A model generated the notes under the pieces. The model saw nothing but the letters and a program-made list of their open reading frames with translations, was not told the DNA's origin and searched no databases. Shown here piece after piece: positions 44,556 through 52,850 of a stretch of DNA of 64,000 nucleotides; the stretch's first letter is position 1; the number at the start of each line of letters is the position of its first letter. A program made the translations under genes and the position numbers. The stretch lies in the NCBI GenBank assembly GCA_964473255.1, contig CAYYOT010000015.1, forward strand, positions 11,370-75,369, read 5' to 3'. The stretch comes from Kuafuiihalomonas sp964473255. Lineage in GTDB: Bacteria > Myxococcota > Kuafuiibacteriia > Kuafuiibacteriales > Kuafuiibacteriaceae.

Positions 44556-45149
44556 TCACCACTTCGGCAGACGCGGTCGCACCGCGCGCAGCGCGGCCTG
44601 CAGAACGTCGGAAGCCGGCTCTTCACCGTCCAAGAGCTCGGCCTGCGGCAACCCCCGAAAAAACGAGCGGATGTCCTGCAGCGCGGCCTCCTGTTCGAAA
44701 GCGTCATGGCCTGCCTCGCGCCGGCCCGCCCGGTCGAGACCGACGCGGACGGGCAGATCGATGACCAGCAGCACGTCAGGCTCGGGGGCGATCCGACGGT
44801 TCTGTTCGAGGATCTTCCGACGGTCGAGACCACGCGCGCCCTGATACGCCGCGGTGGAGTAGAAACTGCGGTCCTGAAGAACCACGGAACCTCGGGATAG
44901 GGCGGGGCGAATCACGTCGCGCACGTGCTCCACTCGGTCTTCGATGAAGAGTCTGAGCTCTTCTTCAGGCGGAAATCGGACGCCGCGCTGAGCGGCATCT
45001 CGAAGGATACGCCCATGCGGGCCACCGGTGGGCTCGCGGGTGGTCACCACATCGTGGCCTTCGCGGCCGAGGGCGTCGGCAAGCGCGCCGATCAGCGTCG
45101 ATTTCCCGCCTCCGTCGATCCCCTCCACGACAACGAGCGTGCCGGCCAT
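44556..45149 (-). CDS. tmk: Thymidylate kinase
   Basis: A 197-residue dTMP kinase making dTDP for DNA synthesis. The P-loop EGIDGGGKST is at residues 9-18, REPTGGPHG at about 38-46 corresponds to the REPGG base-binding motif (with an inserted Thr), and the DRSFYSTAAYQG segment binds the monophosphate. LLVIDLPVRVGLDR precedes the lid. ATG 45149 sits eight codons before the P-loop; a longer frame to 45221 adds unconserved residues. It is divergent from the HEAT-repeat gene with 55 bases between starts. Confidence 0.9.
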   Translation of the reverse strand: MAGTLVVVEGIDGGGKSTLIGALADALGREGHDVVTTREPTGGPHGRILRDAAQRGVRFPPEEELRLFIEDRVEHVRDVIRPALSRGSVVLQDRSFYSTAAYQGARGLDRRKILEQNRRIAPEPDVLLVIDLPVRVGLDRAGRREAGHDAFEQEAALQDIRSFFRGLPQAELLDGEEPASDVLQAALRAVRPRLPKW

Positions 45150-45204
45150 GCATCTGGCTTGGTTTGGTTGAGGGGGCGTCGTCAATGGGTCAGTCTGAGA
45201 GCAC

Positions 45205-47106
45205 GTGCTCGCCCTCATCATGGCCGGGGCGGTGGCCGCGACCCCATCGGATGCGCCCTACGTCGAGGTCATCGATACCCGGGGCCAGATCGACGGCCCC
45301 GCCGGCGGGACCGTGGGCCCCCCGAAGTGGGATCGCGTGGAGGTCGCCATCACGATCGTGAACCGACTTCCGCGGCCGATCGGCGACTTTCGCTTCGAAG
45401 TCGCTCTGGAGCGGGACGGCAGCTCGATACCGGGTTGGGGCTTCGACATCGACCGGCCCGAAGTGTGGGTCGACGCCAACGATGCCGCCACCCTGTCATT
45501 CGAGCATCCGCTGCCCGAGCGACGCGATGCCGTCCCCGCGGCTCAGATCCGGGTTCGACCCCGACTTCTCCGCTATCGGGTCGCGGAACCTGGACTCGAC
45601 CTCGCGCTATCGCTCCTGCAGTCGGGCAGCGAGAGCGACCAGCGCGCGGCCCTGGAGAGTTTCGAAGCCGACCGGCTGACCGATTCCGAACGTCGAGCCG
45701 CGATCGAACGACTCACCCGAGCGCTCGAGCTCCTACCGCGGCGTCCCTCGGCGTCCGACGCACTGTCGCTTTTGTTTGCCCTCCGCGCCCTCGGACGACT
45801 CGGCGCGGCCTCGGAACTCGGGACCCTGCTGACTCTTCCGGACCGTCTCGACCGAGATGCGTGGGGGGATGCGGTCGTGGATCTTTCGCGCCGGGTCCTT
45901 CAGGTGCGGCAGGCGCAGGGTCCTCGCCTCGAAGTCCTGCCGTCCTGGGCGCAAAAACCGTCGGCCCTGATCGCGGTGAAGGCGCGCGAGGCCGTGGCCG
46001 AGGCGGTGCGCGATGCAACGCTCCGGATGGGTGACGCTGCCGTACCCACCCTGATGCAGATCGTGCACACCGACCCCTCGCAGGCCTTGCGGGAGCGGGC
46101 CTGGCGCCTGCTGGTTGCTCTGGGGCGCCCCACGGTGCGGTCCCAGCTGCGGCTGGACGAGCGTGGCCCGCAGATCGAAGCCATCCGGGCCGTCGGCCGC
46201 CTCGGCCTGGACGATGCCGCCCCGGCGCTGGCCGACATGCTGACGCATCCGCGGTCCCTGGTCCGGCAGGCCGCCTCCGAAGCCCTCACCCGGATCGGGC
46301 CTTCCGCGATCCCGGCCCTCGTGCAGCGTCTGGGACATCGCAACGACGAGGCCGCCCTGCGCGTCCTGGAGCGGATACGCCGGGCCGCGGAACCCGGGCG
46401 GGATCCGGAGCGACTCGCCGAGGAGCTCGACGATCTGCGGGGGACCCGCCGCCGACTCGTGCAGGCGGAGCTGCAGGACCGGATCCGCGCCGCGCTCGAG
46501 CTCGGGGGCGGTGGTCGCAGCACCGCCGCCTTTCGGCTGCTCGACTCGGTCTATGACGAGGACAAGGAGTTCTACCTGCGCTTCGCCCCCGCGATCTCCG
46601 CGCTGTACCTCGAGCGCGCGCGGCGCGAGTTCGAGGCGCGCGACTACGATGAGGCTCTGTCGGCATCGACGAATGGGCTCCAGGTCCGCTGGACCCCGGA
46701 ACTGCACGACATCGCTCACCAGGCGCGTCTCGCCCTGGCCCACGGCCACTTGATGCTCGGCGACTGGCGGCAGGCGGCGGCGCTCCTGGACGCTCGCGCG
46801 ACGGACCCCGAGACGCGCCACCTTCGCGGGGAGATCGCCGCGGGACAGGTCCGAGCGTCGCTCGACCAGGGCAACCGCGGACGTGCGCGGGCCCAGCTCG
46901 ACCGGGCGAGAGCATTGGATCCGAACCATCCTGCTCTGCGAGCGCTGCACCGGCGCATGCTATGGCTCGAGAATCTCCCCAACGCCTTTGCCGTCGTGTT
47001 CGCGGGTCTCGTGGCGGTTATCGGAATGGGCGCTGCCCTCCGCCGGCGCTGGGTCCGGATGCGGATGGAGCGCCTGGAGGCAGCCCTCGACCAGAAGAGC
47101 GCCTAG
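45205..47106 (+). CDS. Envelope HEAT- and TPR-repeat protein
   Basis: A 633-residue protein from GTG 45205 with a short signal (MLALIMAGAVAATPSDA). A beta-sandwich-like region at about 20-120 (WDRVEVAITIVNRLPRPIGDF) comes first. HEAT-like repeats follow at about 250-400 (AVPTLMQIVH, AIRAVGRLGLDDAAPALADML, LVRQAASEALTRIG, AIPALVQRLG). TPR-like helices (about 430-585) and a C-terminal membrane helix at about 593-612 end the protein, with a short basic tail inside. It should be anchored in the inner membrane with repeats in the periplasm. Function unknown; the gene is convergent with moaC, the stops overlapping by 4 bases. Confidence 0.72.
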   Translation: MLALIMAGAVAATPSDAPYVEVIDTRGQIDGPAGGTVGPPKWDRVEVAITIVNRLPRPIGDFRFEVALERDGSSIPGWGFDIDRPEVWVDANDAATLSFEHPLPERRDAVPAAQIRVRPRLLRYRVAEPGLDLALSLLQSGSESDQRAALESFEADRLTDSERRAAIERLTRALELLPRRPSASDALSLLFALRALGRLGAASELGTLLTLPDRLDRDAWGDAVVDLSRRVLQVRQAQGPRLEVLPSWAQKPSALIAVKAREAVAEAVRDATLRMGDAAVPTLMQIVHTDPSQALRERAWRLLVALGRPTVRSQLRLDERGPQIEAIRAVGRLGLDDAAPALADMLTHPRSLVRQAASEALTRIGPSAIPALVQRLGHRNDEAALRVLERIRRAAEPGRDPERLAEELDDLRGTRRRLVQAELQDRIRAALELGGGGRSTAAFRLLDSVYDEDKEFYLRFAPAISALYLERARREFEARDYDEALSASTNGLQVRWTPELHDIAHQARLALAHGHLMLGDWRQAAALLDARATDPETRHLRGEIAAGQVRASLDQGNRGRARAQLDRARALDPNHPALRALHRRMLWLENLPNAFAVVFAGLVAVIGMGAALRRRWVRMRMERLEAALDQKSA

Positions 47107-47603
47107 ACGTTCGTCGAAGCGCGGGCCCATGGACCGGAGGCGCCCCCGCGCTTCTCCTCGAGCTGGACTTCGCGAATGCGGGCACCACGTGTGACCCCTT
47201 TGACCATGTCGTAGACGGTCAGGGCGGCGACCGAGGCTGCGGTCATCGCCTCCATCTCGCCCCCGGTAGGACCGAGGGTTTCAACGATGGCGCGGATGAT
47301 CACGGTCCGATTCTGGTCGTCGGTCTCGAAGTCGAGGGCGACCCGGGTCAGCATGATGGGGTGGGCCAGCGGAATCAGCTCGCCGGTCTTCTTGGCCGCC
47401 GTGATCCCCGCGATCCGGGCCACCGCGGCGGCGTCGCCCTTGGCCAGCGCTCCTTCGACCCATAGTGGGTAGGCGTGGCCCAGCTCGATCCGGGCGGTGG
47501 CGACGGCTTGCCGATGCGTCGAGGGCTTGCCGGAAACGTCCACCATGCGGGCCCGACCGGCGTCGTCGAGGTGGGTCAATCGCGGCGGATCGCGGTCGGA
47601 CAT
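47103..47603 (-). CDS. moaC: Cyclic pyranopterin monophosphate synthase MoaC
   Basis: A 166-residue enzyme of molybdenum cofactor synthesis that converts the MoaA product to cyclic pyranopterin monophosphate. The family signatures are TAAKKTGELIPLAHPIML, GGEMEAMTAASVAALTVYDMVKG and the start THLDDAGRARMVDVSGK. The catalytic Lys and His lie in the AAKKT and AHPI elements, and the Asp/Lys in DMVKG. ATG 47603 aligns with the usual N-terminus. No other moa or moe gene is in the window. The MoaC product suggests the organism has molybdoenzymes. Confidence 0.92.
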   Translation of the reverse strand: MSDRDPPRLTHLDDAGRARMVDVSGKPSTHRQAVATARIELGHAYPLWVEGALAKGDAAAVARIAGITAAKKTGELIPLAHPIMLTRVALDFETDDQNRTVIIRAIVETLGPTGGEMEAMTAASVAALTVYDMVKGVTRGARIREVQLEEKRGGASGPWARASTNV

Positions 47604-47659
47604 CGCCCCAAGCCTATCGGATGCTTGGACCCACGTCGCCACCCGAGTACGGTGCGGCG

Positions 47660-48526
47660 GTGATCCGCGCCGCACTCGGATGGGCGCTGGGGTTGGCGCT
47701 GTACCCGACCTTGGCCCACGCCCAGGTCTTCCAGTGCACCCCGGCCGATACCGACGGCCCACGGCTCCTGACGCAAGTATGGACGCGGTCGAACCGCTGC
47801 CTTCCGTACTACATCAACGAGCGATCGGAGCTCTTCGCTTCCGCCGAGGGACAGCTGCTGGTGGCCGAGAGCTTCGCCGTCTGGAGCTCGCTTTCCTGCA
47901 CCGACCTCGAATTCCGCTCATTCGGAACCACGGGGTCGCGGGAAGGGTTCAGCCCGTCGTCGAGCACCAACGAGAACGTCATCCTCGAAACGACCGACCG
48001 GGAGGAGATCGATCCCGACGTGTTGGCCACGACCTTGACCTTCCACTCGAGTGAGTCCGGTGAGATCTTCGATGCGGACATCATCTTCAACTCGGCGCGT
48101 TTCGACTTTCGAGAAGTCACCTCGACGGACGAGTGCCTGGCCGCGGGAGCTCCGATTCACGATGTTCGGAATACACTGGTCCACGAGATCGGGCACTTCA
48201 TCGGCTTCGACCACAATCCGGACCGGTTCTCGACGATGTTCGCCACCGCCCCCGCCTGCGAGACGCAGAAGCAGGAGCTGAACTCCATCGACATCGAGGG
48301 CCTGTGTAGCGTCTATCCTTCCGGGCTGCACTCGTCGACGTGCAGCCCGGCCGACGATTACGACGACATCAGCGGGAATCCCAGCCGCTTCCGCAATCAG
48401 TGCCGTCAGGCCGAAGAGCGCGAGGGCGGCTGTCAGGCCATCGGCGGAGGGACGGGCACCGGTCTGTGGTGGATGGTGGGGCTTTTCGCGTGGGTACGCC
48501 GGCAGCAGCGACTCAACGATAGATGA
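47660..48526 (+). CDS. Matrixin-like zinc metalloprotease with MYXO-CTERM-like tail
   Basis: A 288-residue exported protein from GTG 47660 with signal peptide (AALGWALGLALYPTLAHA). An alternative ATG at 47621 would add 13 residues before it. The metzincin zinc site is HEIGHFIGFDH (His175, His179, His185, Glu176) with a Met-turn at Met193 (STM). The last 33 residues are a sorting-type tail: Gly-Gly-Cys258, then a Gly-rich spacer, a hydrophobic helix (GLWWMVGLFAW) and an Arg-rich end. This resembles MYXO-CTERM signals processed by myxosortase for surface anchoring. Its 3' end overlaps the convergent FHA gene by 14 bases. Substrate unknown. Confidence 0.78.
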   Translation: MIRAALGWALGLALYPTLAHAQVFQCTPADTDGPRLLTQVWTRSNRCLPYYINERSELFASAEGQLLVAESFAVWSSLSCTDLEFRSFGTTGSREGFSPSSSTNENVILETTDREEIDPDVLATTLTFHSSESGEIFDADIIFNSARFDFREVTSTDECLAAGAPIHDVRNTLVHEIGHFIGFDHNPDRFSTMFATAPACETQKQELNSIDIEGLCSVYPSGLHSSTCSPADDYDDISGNPSRFRNQCRQAEEREGGCQAIGGGTGTGLWWMVGLFAWVRRQQRLNDR

Positions 48527-49085
48527 ACTTCAGCACCTCTTCCGAGATCATGAACTCATCGCCATCGTGGATCCGTTCTTTCTGGATCTTCACGCCGTCC
48601 TTCCAGACCCCGTTCGCCGAGCCCAAGTCCTCGATGAAGTACTCGCCTTGTTCTCGCGATATTCCCGAGTGCTGCCGCGACACTTTGGACGACGCGATCA
48701 CCAGATCGCAGGTTCGGCTGCGTCCGATGATGAACGTATCCTTGTCGATCTTGTGCATCTCGCCCGCACTGTTGACGACGTAGAGCGTGCGCCGGGCCCG
48801 TTCGGGTGCTCGCGCGGAAGGCTCGGCTCGCTGGGACGCCGGCGTTCCGCGAGGCTCGGGCTCGGCCGGGAAGTCGTTTCGCGCCGGGCTGGGAGGGGCA
48901 TCCTGGGCGGGGACCTCCTTGGCGACCGGCGTCAGGAAATTGAATCGCCGAGCGAACTCGTACACTGCTTGGTTGACCACGGCGTGGCGGTCCGTGCCAG
49001 AGTCTTCGGCGATTCGCGTGATGGCGTCCCAGAGATGGTCGGCAAGCTCCAGTTCGCGGCGGGTACGGCGCACCATGCCGGTCAT
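48513..49085 (-). CDS. FHA-domain protein with N-terminal ribbon-helix-helix-like region
   Basis: A 190-residue soluble protein (ATG 49085; ATG 49076 is an alternative). The C-terminal 95 residues are an FHA domain with GRSRTCDLVI, SSKVSRQHSGI and DLGSANGVWKDG, the residues that bind phosphothreonine. The N-terminal region (TRRELELADHLWDAITRIAEDSG) looks like a ribbon-helix-helix or other small helical DNA-binding fold, joined by a Pro/Ala linker. FHA proteins read Ser/Thr kinase output, so it is a candidate reader for the kinases in this window. The start codon overlaps the start of the divergent gene at 49084 by two bases. Confidence 0.8.
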   Translation of the reverse strand: MTGMVRRTRRELELADHLWDAITRIAEDSGTDRHAVVNQAVYEFARRFNFLTPVAKEVPAQDAPPSPARNDFPAEPEPRGTPASQRAEPSARAPERARRTLYVVNSAGEMHKIDKDTFIIGRSRTCDLVIASSKVSRQHSGISREQGEYFIEDLGSANGVWKDGVKIQKERIHDGDEFMISEEVLKFIYR

Positions 49086-49569
49086 GAGGCTTAGCCCAAT
49101 CCTGGCTGCTGTCAAACTCGTGGCTGTTCAGTTCGGACTTGGATGCCTGCCTTCCGACGGCGGTGAGCGACACGCCTCGGTGGTCGAAAGCTACCTTCGG
49201 GACCCGAGGGCGCCCGAAGATGCGGTCTTTGCCAAGCCAGACCGAGCCCTCGGGCCCCCCGACGGCCGCACGGTGGCCGTCGGGGTCGGGAGCTCCGTGG
49301 TGCTCCGCTTCTTTCGCGAGATACCCGTGAGCGAAGGGCCGGAGCTTCGCATCTACGAAGTCGGACCCGACGGCGCCGAAGCCCGGGTCGCGGTCAGCCT
49401 GGGCGGGGTCTCGTTCTTCGAGCTCGACGACGTGGCGACCGGTCCCTTCACCGAGTACGACGTCGAGCTTTCCGGCCTGGACCGTGTCAGCCACGTCCGC
49501 ATTCGAGGGCTCGACAACCGGGGTGAAGAGCCGGGATTCGATCTGGACGCGATCGAGGCCCTGCGATGA
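49084..49569 (+). CDS. Small exported beta-sandwich protein, unknown function
   Basis: A 161-residue protein with a lipoprotein-like signal ending at Cys21 (QFGLGC), although the residues before Cys are not canonical. The mature part is strand-rich with the pattern GPPDGRTVAVG, GSSVVLRFFREIPVSEGPELRIYEVG and GLDRVSHVRIRGLDNRG followed by GFDLDAIEAL. This matches a recurrent bacterial surface module found in cell-surface and PEP-CTERM-type proteins; its ligand is unknown. The ATG at 49084 overlaps the FHA start codon on the other strand. The stop overlaps the hemW start (ATGA), so it is cotranscribed with hemW. Confidence 0.6.
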   Translation: MRLSPILAAVKLVAVQFGLGCLPSDGGERHASVVESYLRDPRAPEDAVFAKPDRALGPPDGRTVAVGVGSSVVLRFFREIPVSEGPELRIYEVGPDGAEARVAVSLGGVSFFELDDVATGPFTEYDVELSGLDRVSHVRIRGLDNRGEEPGFDLDAIEALR

Positions 49570-50777
49570 GTTCGCTCGCCCCGCCCGTGGGCCCCGGCCA
49601 CTCGGGCATCTACGTCCACTTTCCATACTGCTCGTCCAAGTGCCCGTACTGCGACTTCAACAGCCACGTGCTCGACCACGATGACGAACGGTACGCCGAT
49701 GCGGTCATCAGCGAGCTCCGGCATCGCCGGTCGGACCTCGGGTCCGATCGGCTCTCTTCCGTTTTCTTCGGGGGAGGAACGCCCAGTCGATGGGACCCGC
49801 GGGCGGTCGGCCGTGTGATCCAGGCCATATTCGACGCCTACGGCGCCGAGGATCTCGAGATCACGCTGGAAGCCAACCCCGGCTCGGTCGATGCGGACCG
49901 CTTCGTCGCCTACCGAGACGTGGGGGTGAATCGGCTGTCGATCGGCTGTCAGAGCTTCGACGACTCCGAGCTTCAATGGTTGGGGCGCACCCACGATGGC
50001 ACGACCGGCGCCCGGGCGGTCGAGACGGCCGTCGCCGCGGACCTTCGCGTCTCACTGGATCTCATGTACGGACTGCCCGACCAAACGTGGACCGCGGTCG
50101 CGGCGAACCTGCACCGGGCGATCGACTTCGGCGTAGACCACATCTCCGCCTACGGACTGACGGTCGAACCCGATACCGTCTTGGCGCGGCGCGCCTCCCT
50201 TCGCCTGTTCGAACCCCTCGACGACGATCGCATGGCGGACATGTACGAGGGCGTCACCGCATGCTTGGCCGACGCAGGCTACGACCGCTACGAGGTATCG
50301 AACTACGCGAAGCGGGGACGCGAGTGCCTCCACAACGTCCTGTACTGGCACGGGGGAGCCTATCTTGGCTTGGGGGCCGGAGCCCACGGCTACCGGCCCG
50401 GTCGGGGCGGCGAGCCCTCCATCCGCCGCGAGAATCCGAAAGCGCCCCGGGCCTACATCGAGTCGATCGACGGCGGGAGCTTCGCTCCACGAACGGTGGA
50501 GCGGCTCGACTCGTGGGACCGCATTCGCGACCGGCTCCTGGTGGCGTTCCGCACTCGATGGGGTACGTCGCTCGAATCACTGGAGATCGAAGAAGAGCTG
50601 CGTCCGCGTCTCGAACCCGCGCTTCGGCGGACCGCCGACCAGGAAGTTTCCGCGGGACGTCTCGAGGCACGCGACGGCCGTTGGCAACCAACGGCCGACG
50701 GATTCCGACTGGCGGATACCGTCGCCCGAGCTTTCGTCGAAGCCGTGGACCAGGCTCGAGCCGGAAGGCCTTCCTAG
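49566..50777 (+). CDS. hemW: Radical SAM heme chaperone HemW
   Basis: A 403-residue radical SAM protein. The 4Fe-4S ligands are Cys22, Cys26 and Cys29 in PYCSSKCPYCDF. Other HemW/HemN landmarks are FFGGGTPS, LEANPGSVD, RLSIGCQSFD and ISAYGLTVEPDT. Its close relative HemN is coproporphyrinogen dehydrogenase; the PYCxxxCPYC spacing and the ending domain favour HemW, the heme-trafficking chaperone. ATG 49566 overlaps the upstream stop by ATGA. The 3' end overlaps the convergent outer-membrane barrel gene by 4 bases. Confidence 0.87.
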   Translation: MSSLAPPVGPGHSGIYVHFPYCSSKCPYCDFNSHVLDHDDERYADAVISELRHRRSDLGSDRLSSVFFGGGTPSRWDPRAVGRVIQAIFDAYGAEDLEITLEANPGSVDADRFVAYRDVGVNRLSIGCQSFDDSELQWLGRTHDGTTGARAVETAVAADLRVSLDLMYGLPDQTWTAVAANLHRAIDFGVDHISAYGLTVEPDTVLARRASLRLFEPLDDDRMADMYEGVTACLADAGYDRYEVSNYAKRGRECLHNVLYWHGGAYLGLGAGAHGYRPGRGGEPSIRRENPKAPRAYIESIDGGSFAPRTVERLDSWDRIRDRLLVAFRTRWGTSLESLEIEEELRPRLEPALRRTADQEVSAGRLEARDGRWQPTADGFRLADTVARAFVEAVDQARAGRPS

Positions 50778-52180
50778 CGCGGCGGCTTGCGGGGGCGCGG
50801 CAGCCTTTCGTCTCGGCCCGAGGACCACGCCGCCCGGAATCCGATCTCGACCGACATCTCGAAGAAGTCGACGGGAAATCCGTCGATGGAAAACGACGCC
50901 CCCCGCGTCGCGACCCGGCCGCTGGTGAACACGCCGACGAACTCGCTCACCGGTAGGTCGAGACGTCCGGTCAGTGACGCAAAGCTGGTGGTGAGGAACT
51001 GGGCCCCCTGATCCGAGACCAGCTCGTCGGGCAGGTCGACCGGGGGTGTGCCCAGAAGACCGAATATGTCGAAGCGGCCCCAGGCCTGCGTGATCGACAG
51101 CCCGAGTTCACCGGCGACCAGGGGGACGTAGACCCCGATGAACTGGTCGATGAATCCGCTGTACGTGGCGCGGAGAGTCAGGTCGGCCTGGGTCTCGGCG
51201 AGGGTCAGGAAGCGCCACTGAAGTGCGAGTTGACCCGACGGCAAGACATCGTCGATGCGGCGTTCTTGCGCCGACAGTGGCTCGGCGGGGTCCTCGACTT
51301 GCCTTTCTCCCAGGAAGACCTGAACCCCACCTGACGCGGTCCACACCAAGCGGGGCGATTGCGTCCAGCTCAGACCGAGCTCCGTCGTGACGACGACGTT
51401 GCTGCGGTCCTCTTCGTAGAATTGAACGTGCCGGTAGGAGCCGGTGAACGTACCGGCGAACCGGGCGGTGAAGCCACGCGAGTAGTTCGCCTGAAACCCA
51501 AGGTCGAAAAAAGGCTGGGTCAACGCCGCGGTCGCCGCCTCACCCTCGACTTCGAGGTCGGTCCACTGATTCGTCTGGCCACCGAGGAAGGTCAAAGAAG
51601 CGTCGTCCCGGCGGCTCGACCGGAGGCTCAGGGAGACCTCGCCACCCACGCGCGTCTGGAAGAACCTCGGTACGGGAGGCAGGGTCCTCCCCGCGTCCCG
51701 TCGGGCCGGAGAGCCTCCGACCTCGAACGAGTCCTGAAGCTCCCCCAAAGCGGTCGGCGAGACGTTCTCTTGACGAAAGTCGGTCTGACCAGCGCTGGCG
51801 CTGACCCGGGTCGTGATCTGGAAGAGTCGCGAGACGATAACTCGGTGAACGAGAGACCCGCGATACTCGATGAGGGCCTGGACCGGTTCGATCTCGCTTT
51901 CGAGCGCAGGCTCCTGCCGGCGTACGAGGATCCGGGGGTCGAAGCGCAGCGTCAGCGTGTGGCGACGTCGCTCGACCCGACCTTCCAACGACGGGACGAC
52001 TTCGACGTCCACGATGGGGCTGGACGAGACCGGATTCACGGCCTGGGTGTTGGCGTCGGCGTCTCCGACCACCGTCGGCTGGGGCAGAACGCCCACCCGA
52101 CTGATGGCGTCGAGCCCGGTCACCAGGCGCGGAGGCGCCCCCGCCACCAGCGCCAACCAGAGCGAGGTGGTCGCGATCAC
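50774..52180 (-). CDS. Outer-membrane beta-barrel partner of a polysaccharide exporter
   Basis: A 468-residue protein from GTG 52180 with a short signal (TTSLWLALVAGAPP). The rest is repeated amphipathic strands of 10-12 residues (TLTLRFDPRIL, ASLTFLGGQ, TARFAGTFTGSYR, DIFGLLG), ending in a short Arg/Pro-rich tail. This fits an outer-membrane barrel of about 16-18 strands. It starts 4 bases after the stop of the short OPX lipoprotein gene, the arrangement of the myxobacterial export pairs in which a barrel replaces the missing membrane-crossing part of the OPX protein (EpsY/EpsX-type, from general knowledge). The polymer is unknown and no glycosyltransferase genes are nearby. Confidence 0.7.
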   Translation of the reverse strand: MIATTSLWLALVAGAPPRLVTGLDAISRVGVLPQPTVVGDADANTQAVNPVSSSPIVDVEVVPSLEGRVERRRHTLTLRFDPRILVRRQEPALESEIEPVQALIEYRGSLVHRVIVSRLFQITTRVSASAGQTDFRQENVSPTALGELQDSFEVGGSPARRDAGRTLPPVPRFFQTRVGGEVSLSLRSSRRDDASLTFLGGQTNQWTDLEVEGEAATAALTQPFFDLGFQANYSRGFTARFAGTFTGSYRHVQFYEEDRSNVVVTTELGLSWTQSPRLVWTASGGVQVFLGERQVEDPAEPLSAQERRIDDVLPSGQLALQWRFLTLAETQADLTLRATYSGFIDQFIGVYVPLVAGELGLSITQAWGRFDIFGLLGTPPVDLPDELVSDQGAQFLTTSFASLTGRLDLPVSEFVGVFTSGRVATRGASFSIDGFPVDFFEMSVEIGFRAAWSSGRDERLPRPRKPPR

Positions 52181-52183
52181 GAC

Positions 52184-52762
52184 CTACTCGACGACGACCG
52201 AGTCGCCGTCCATGAGTACGAAGCCCAAGCTCTTGGGATCTCCCGCGGTCAGGTCGGCGTACCGGAATCGCACGCGAAGCGTCCGGGGACGGGTCCGGAC
52301 CAAGAAGATGTTGTTTCGTCGGGCGAACTCGGTCAGCCCGCCGGCCCGAGCCAAGACGGCAAGGAGATTTGCTTCGGCGTCGACCTCGACCATCCCCGGA
52401 TTGTTCACCTCGCCCAGAACGTTGATCTCGAGGGTCTGCGAAGCACCGATGGCCACGGTCGCCTCGGGTCGGAGCACGATGCCGTCGGCCAGCGCCGCGA
52501 CCAGCTCACGCTCGACCTGCTTTGCCGTCTTACCCACCACGGCGATCGAGCCGACGACCGGCTGCAGATAGGTTCCGTCCTCGAGGACGACGAAGTCTCC
52601 GGACAGGCTCTCCTGCCCCCGGACCAGCACCGAGAGCGTATCGCCCACGCGGATTCGGGGGGTTTCATCCTGCGGCGGAAGATTGTGCACCCAAACGAAG
52701 CCAGGCGTATTCGAGGCACACGCCGCCAGGCTGAATGCGGTCAACGCGACCAGCCGCACCAT
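52184..52762 (-). CDS. Short polysaccharide export (OPX/Wza-family) lipoprotein
   Basis: A 192-residue lipoprotein with lipobox SLAAC (Cys15). The Poly_export domain begins at about residue 34 with RIRVGDTLSVLVRGQESLSGDFVVLEDGTYLQPVVGSI, shown here in part. One SLBB module follows with INVLGEVNNPGMVEV and LLAVLARAGGLTEFA. There is no C-terminal helix able to cross the outer membrane, unlike Wza, so the product is of the short OPX class that should need a separate barrel partner. That partner is encoded immediately downstream (gap of 3 bases). ATG 52762 aligns with the lipoprotein signal. The divergent hrcA starts 88 bases away. Confidence 0.8.
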   Translation of the reverse strand: MVRLVALTAFSLAACASNTPGFVWVHNLPPQDETPRIRVGDTLSVLVRGQESLSGDFVVLEDGTYLQPVVGSIAVVGKTAKQVERELVAALADGIVLRPEATVAIGASQTLEINVLGEVNNPGMVEVDAEANLLAVLARAGGLTEFARRNNIFLVRTRPRTLRVRFRYADLTAGDPKSLGFVLMDGDSVVVE

Positions 52763-52772
52763 GTCCTGGGCA

Positions 52773-52810
52773 TGGCACGACTCAGGTTCCTGGGAAAGGA
52801 GGTGCTGCCA
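52773..52810 (+). promoter_or_regulatory. Imperfect inverted repeat upstream of hrcA (possible CIRCE-like operator)
   Basis: The left arm TGGCACGACTC and right arm GAGGTGCTGCCA are near-complementary across a 15-base spacer. Their outer 5 bases (TGGCA/TGCCA) and ends (CTC/GAG) recall the CIRCE pattern TTAGCACTC-N9-GAGTGCTAA to which HrcA binds. The match is too degenerate for a confident call. A strong AAAGGAGG sequence at 52795-52802 overlaps the right arm but lies about 48 bases before the hrcA ATG. Confidence 0.25.
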
Positions 52811-52850
52811 ACAACGCCTCAGCTTGACGGCGCACCGGAACCCATCGTCA

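Noticed and set aside
41797..44844. 1015-codon open frame on the plus strand opposite the PEGA kinase and gcdH
   Set aside because: Its product has no recognisable domain and it covers two well-supported genes on the other strand. In G+C-rich DNA the antisense frame often lacks stops.
44525..44900. Short plus-strand frames opposite tmk
   Set aside because: No ribosome-binding site of note and no motif; tmk on the minus strand is clear.
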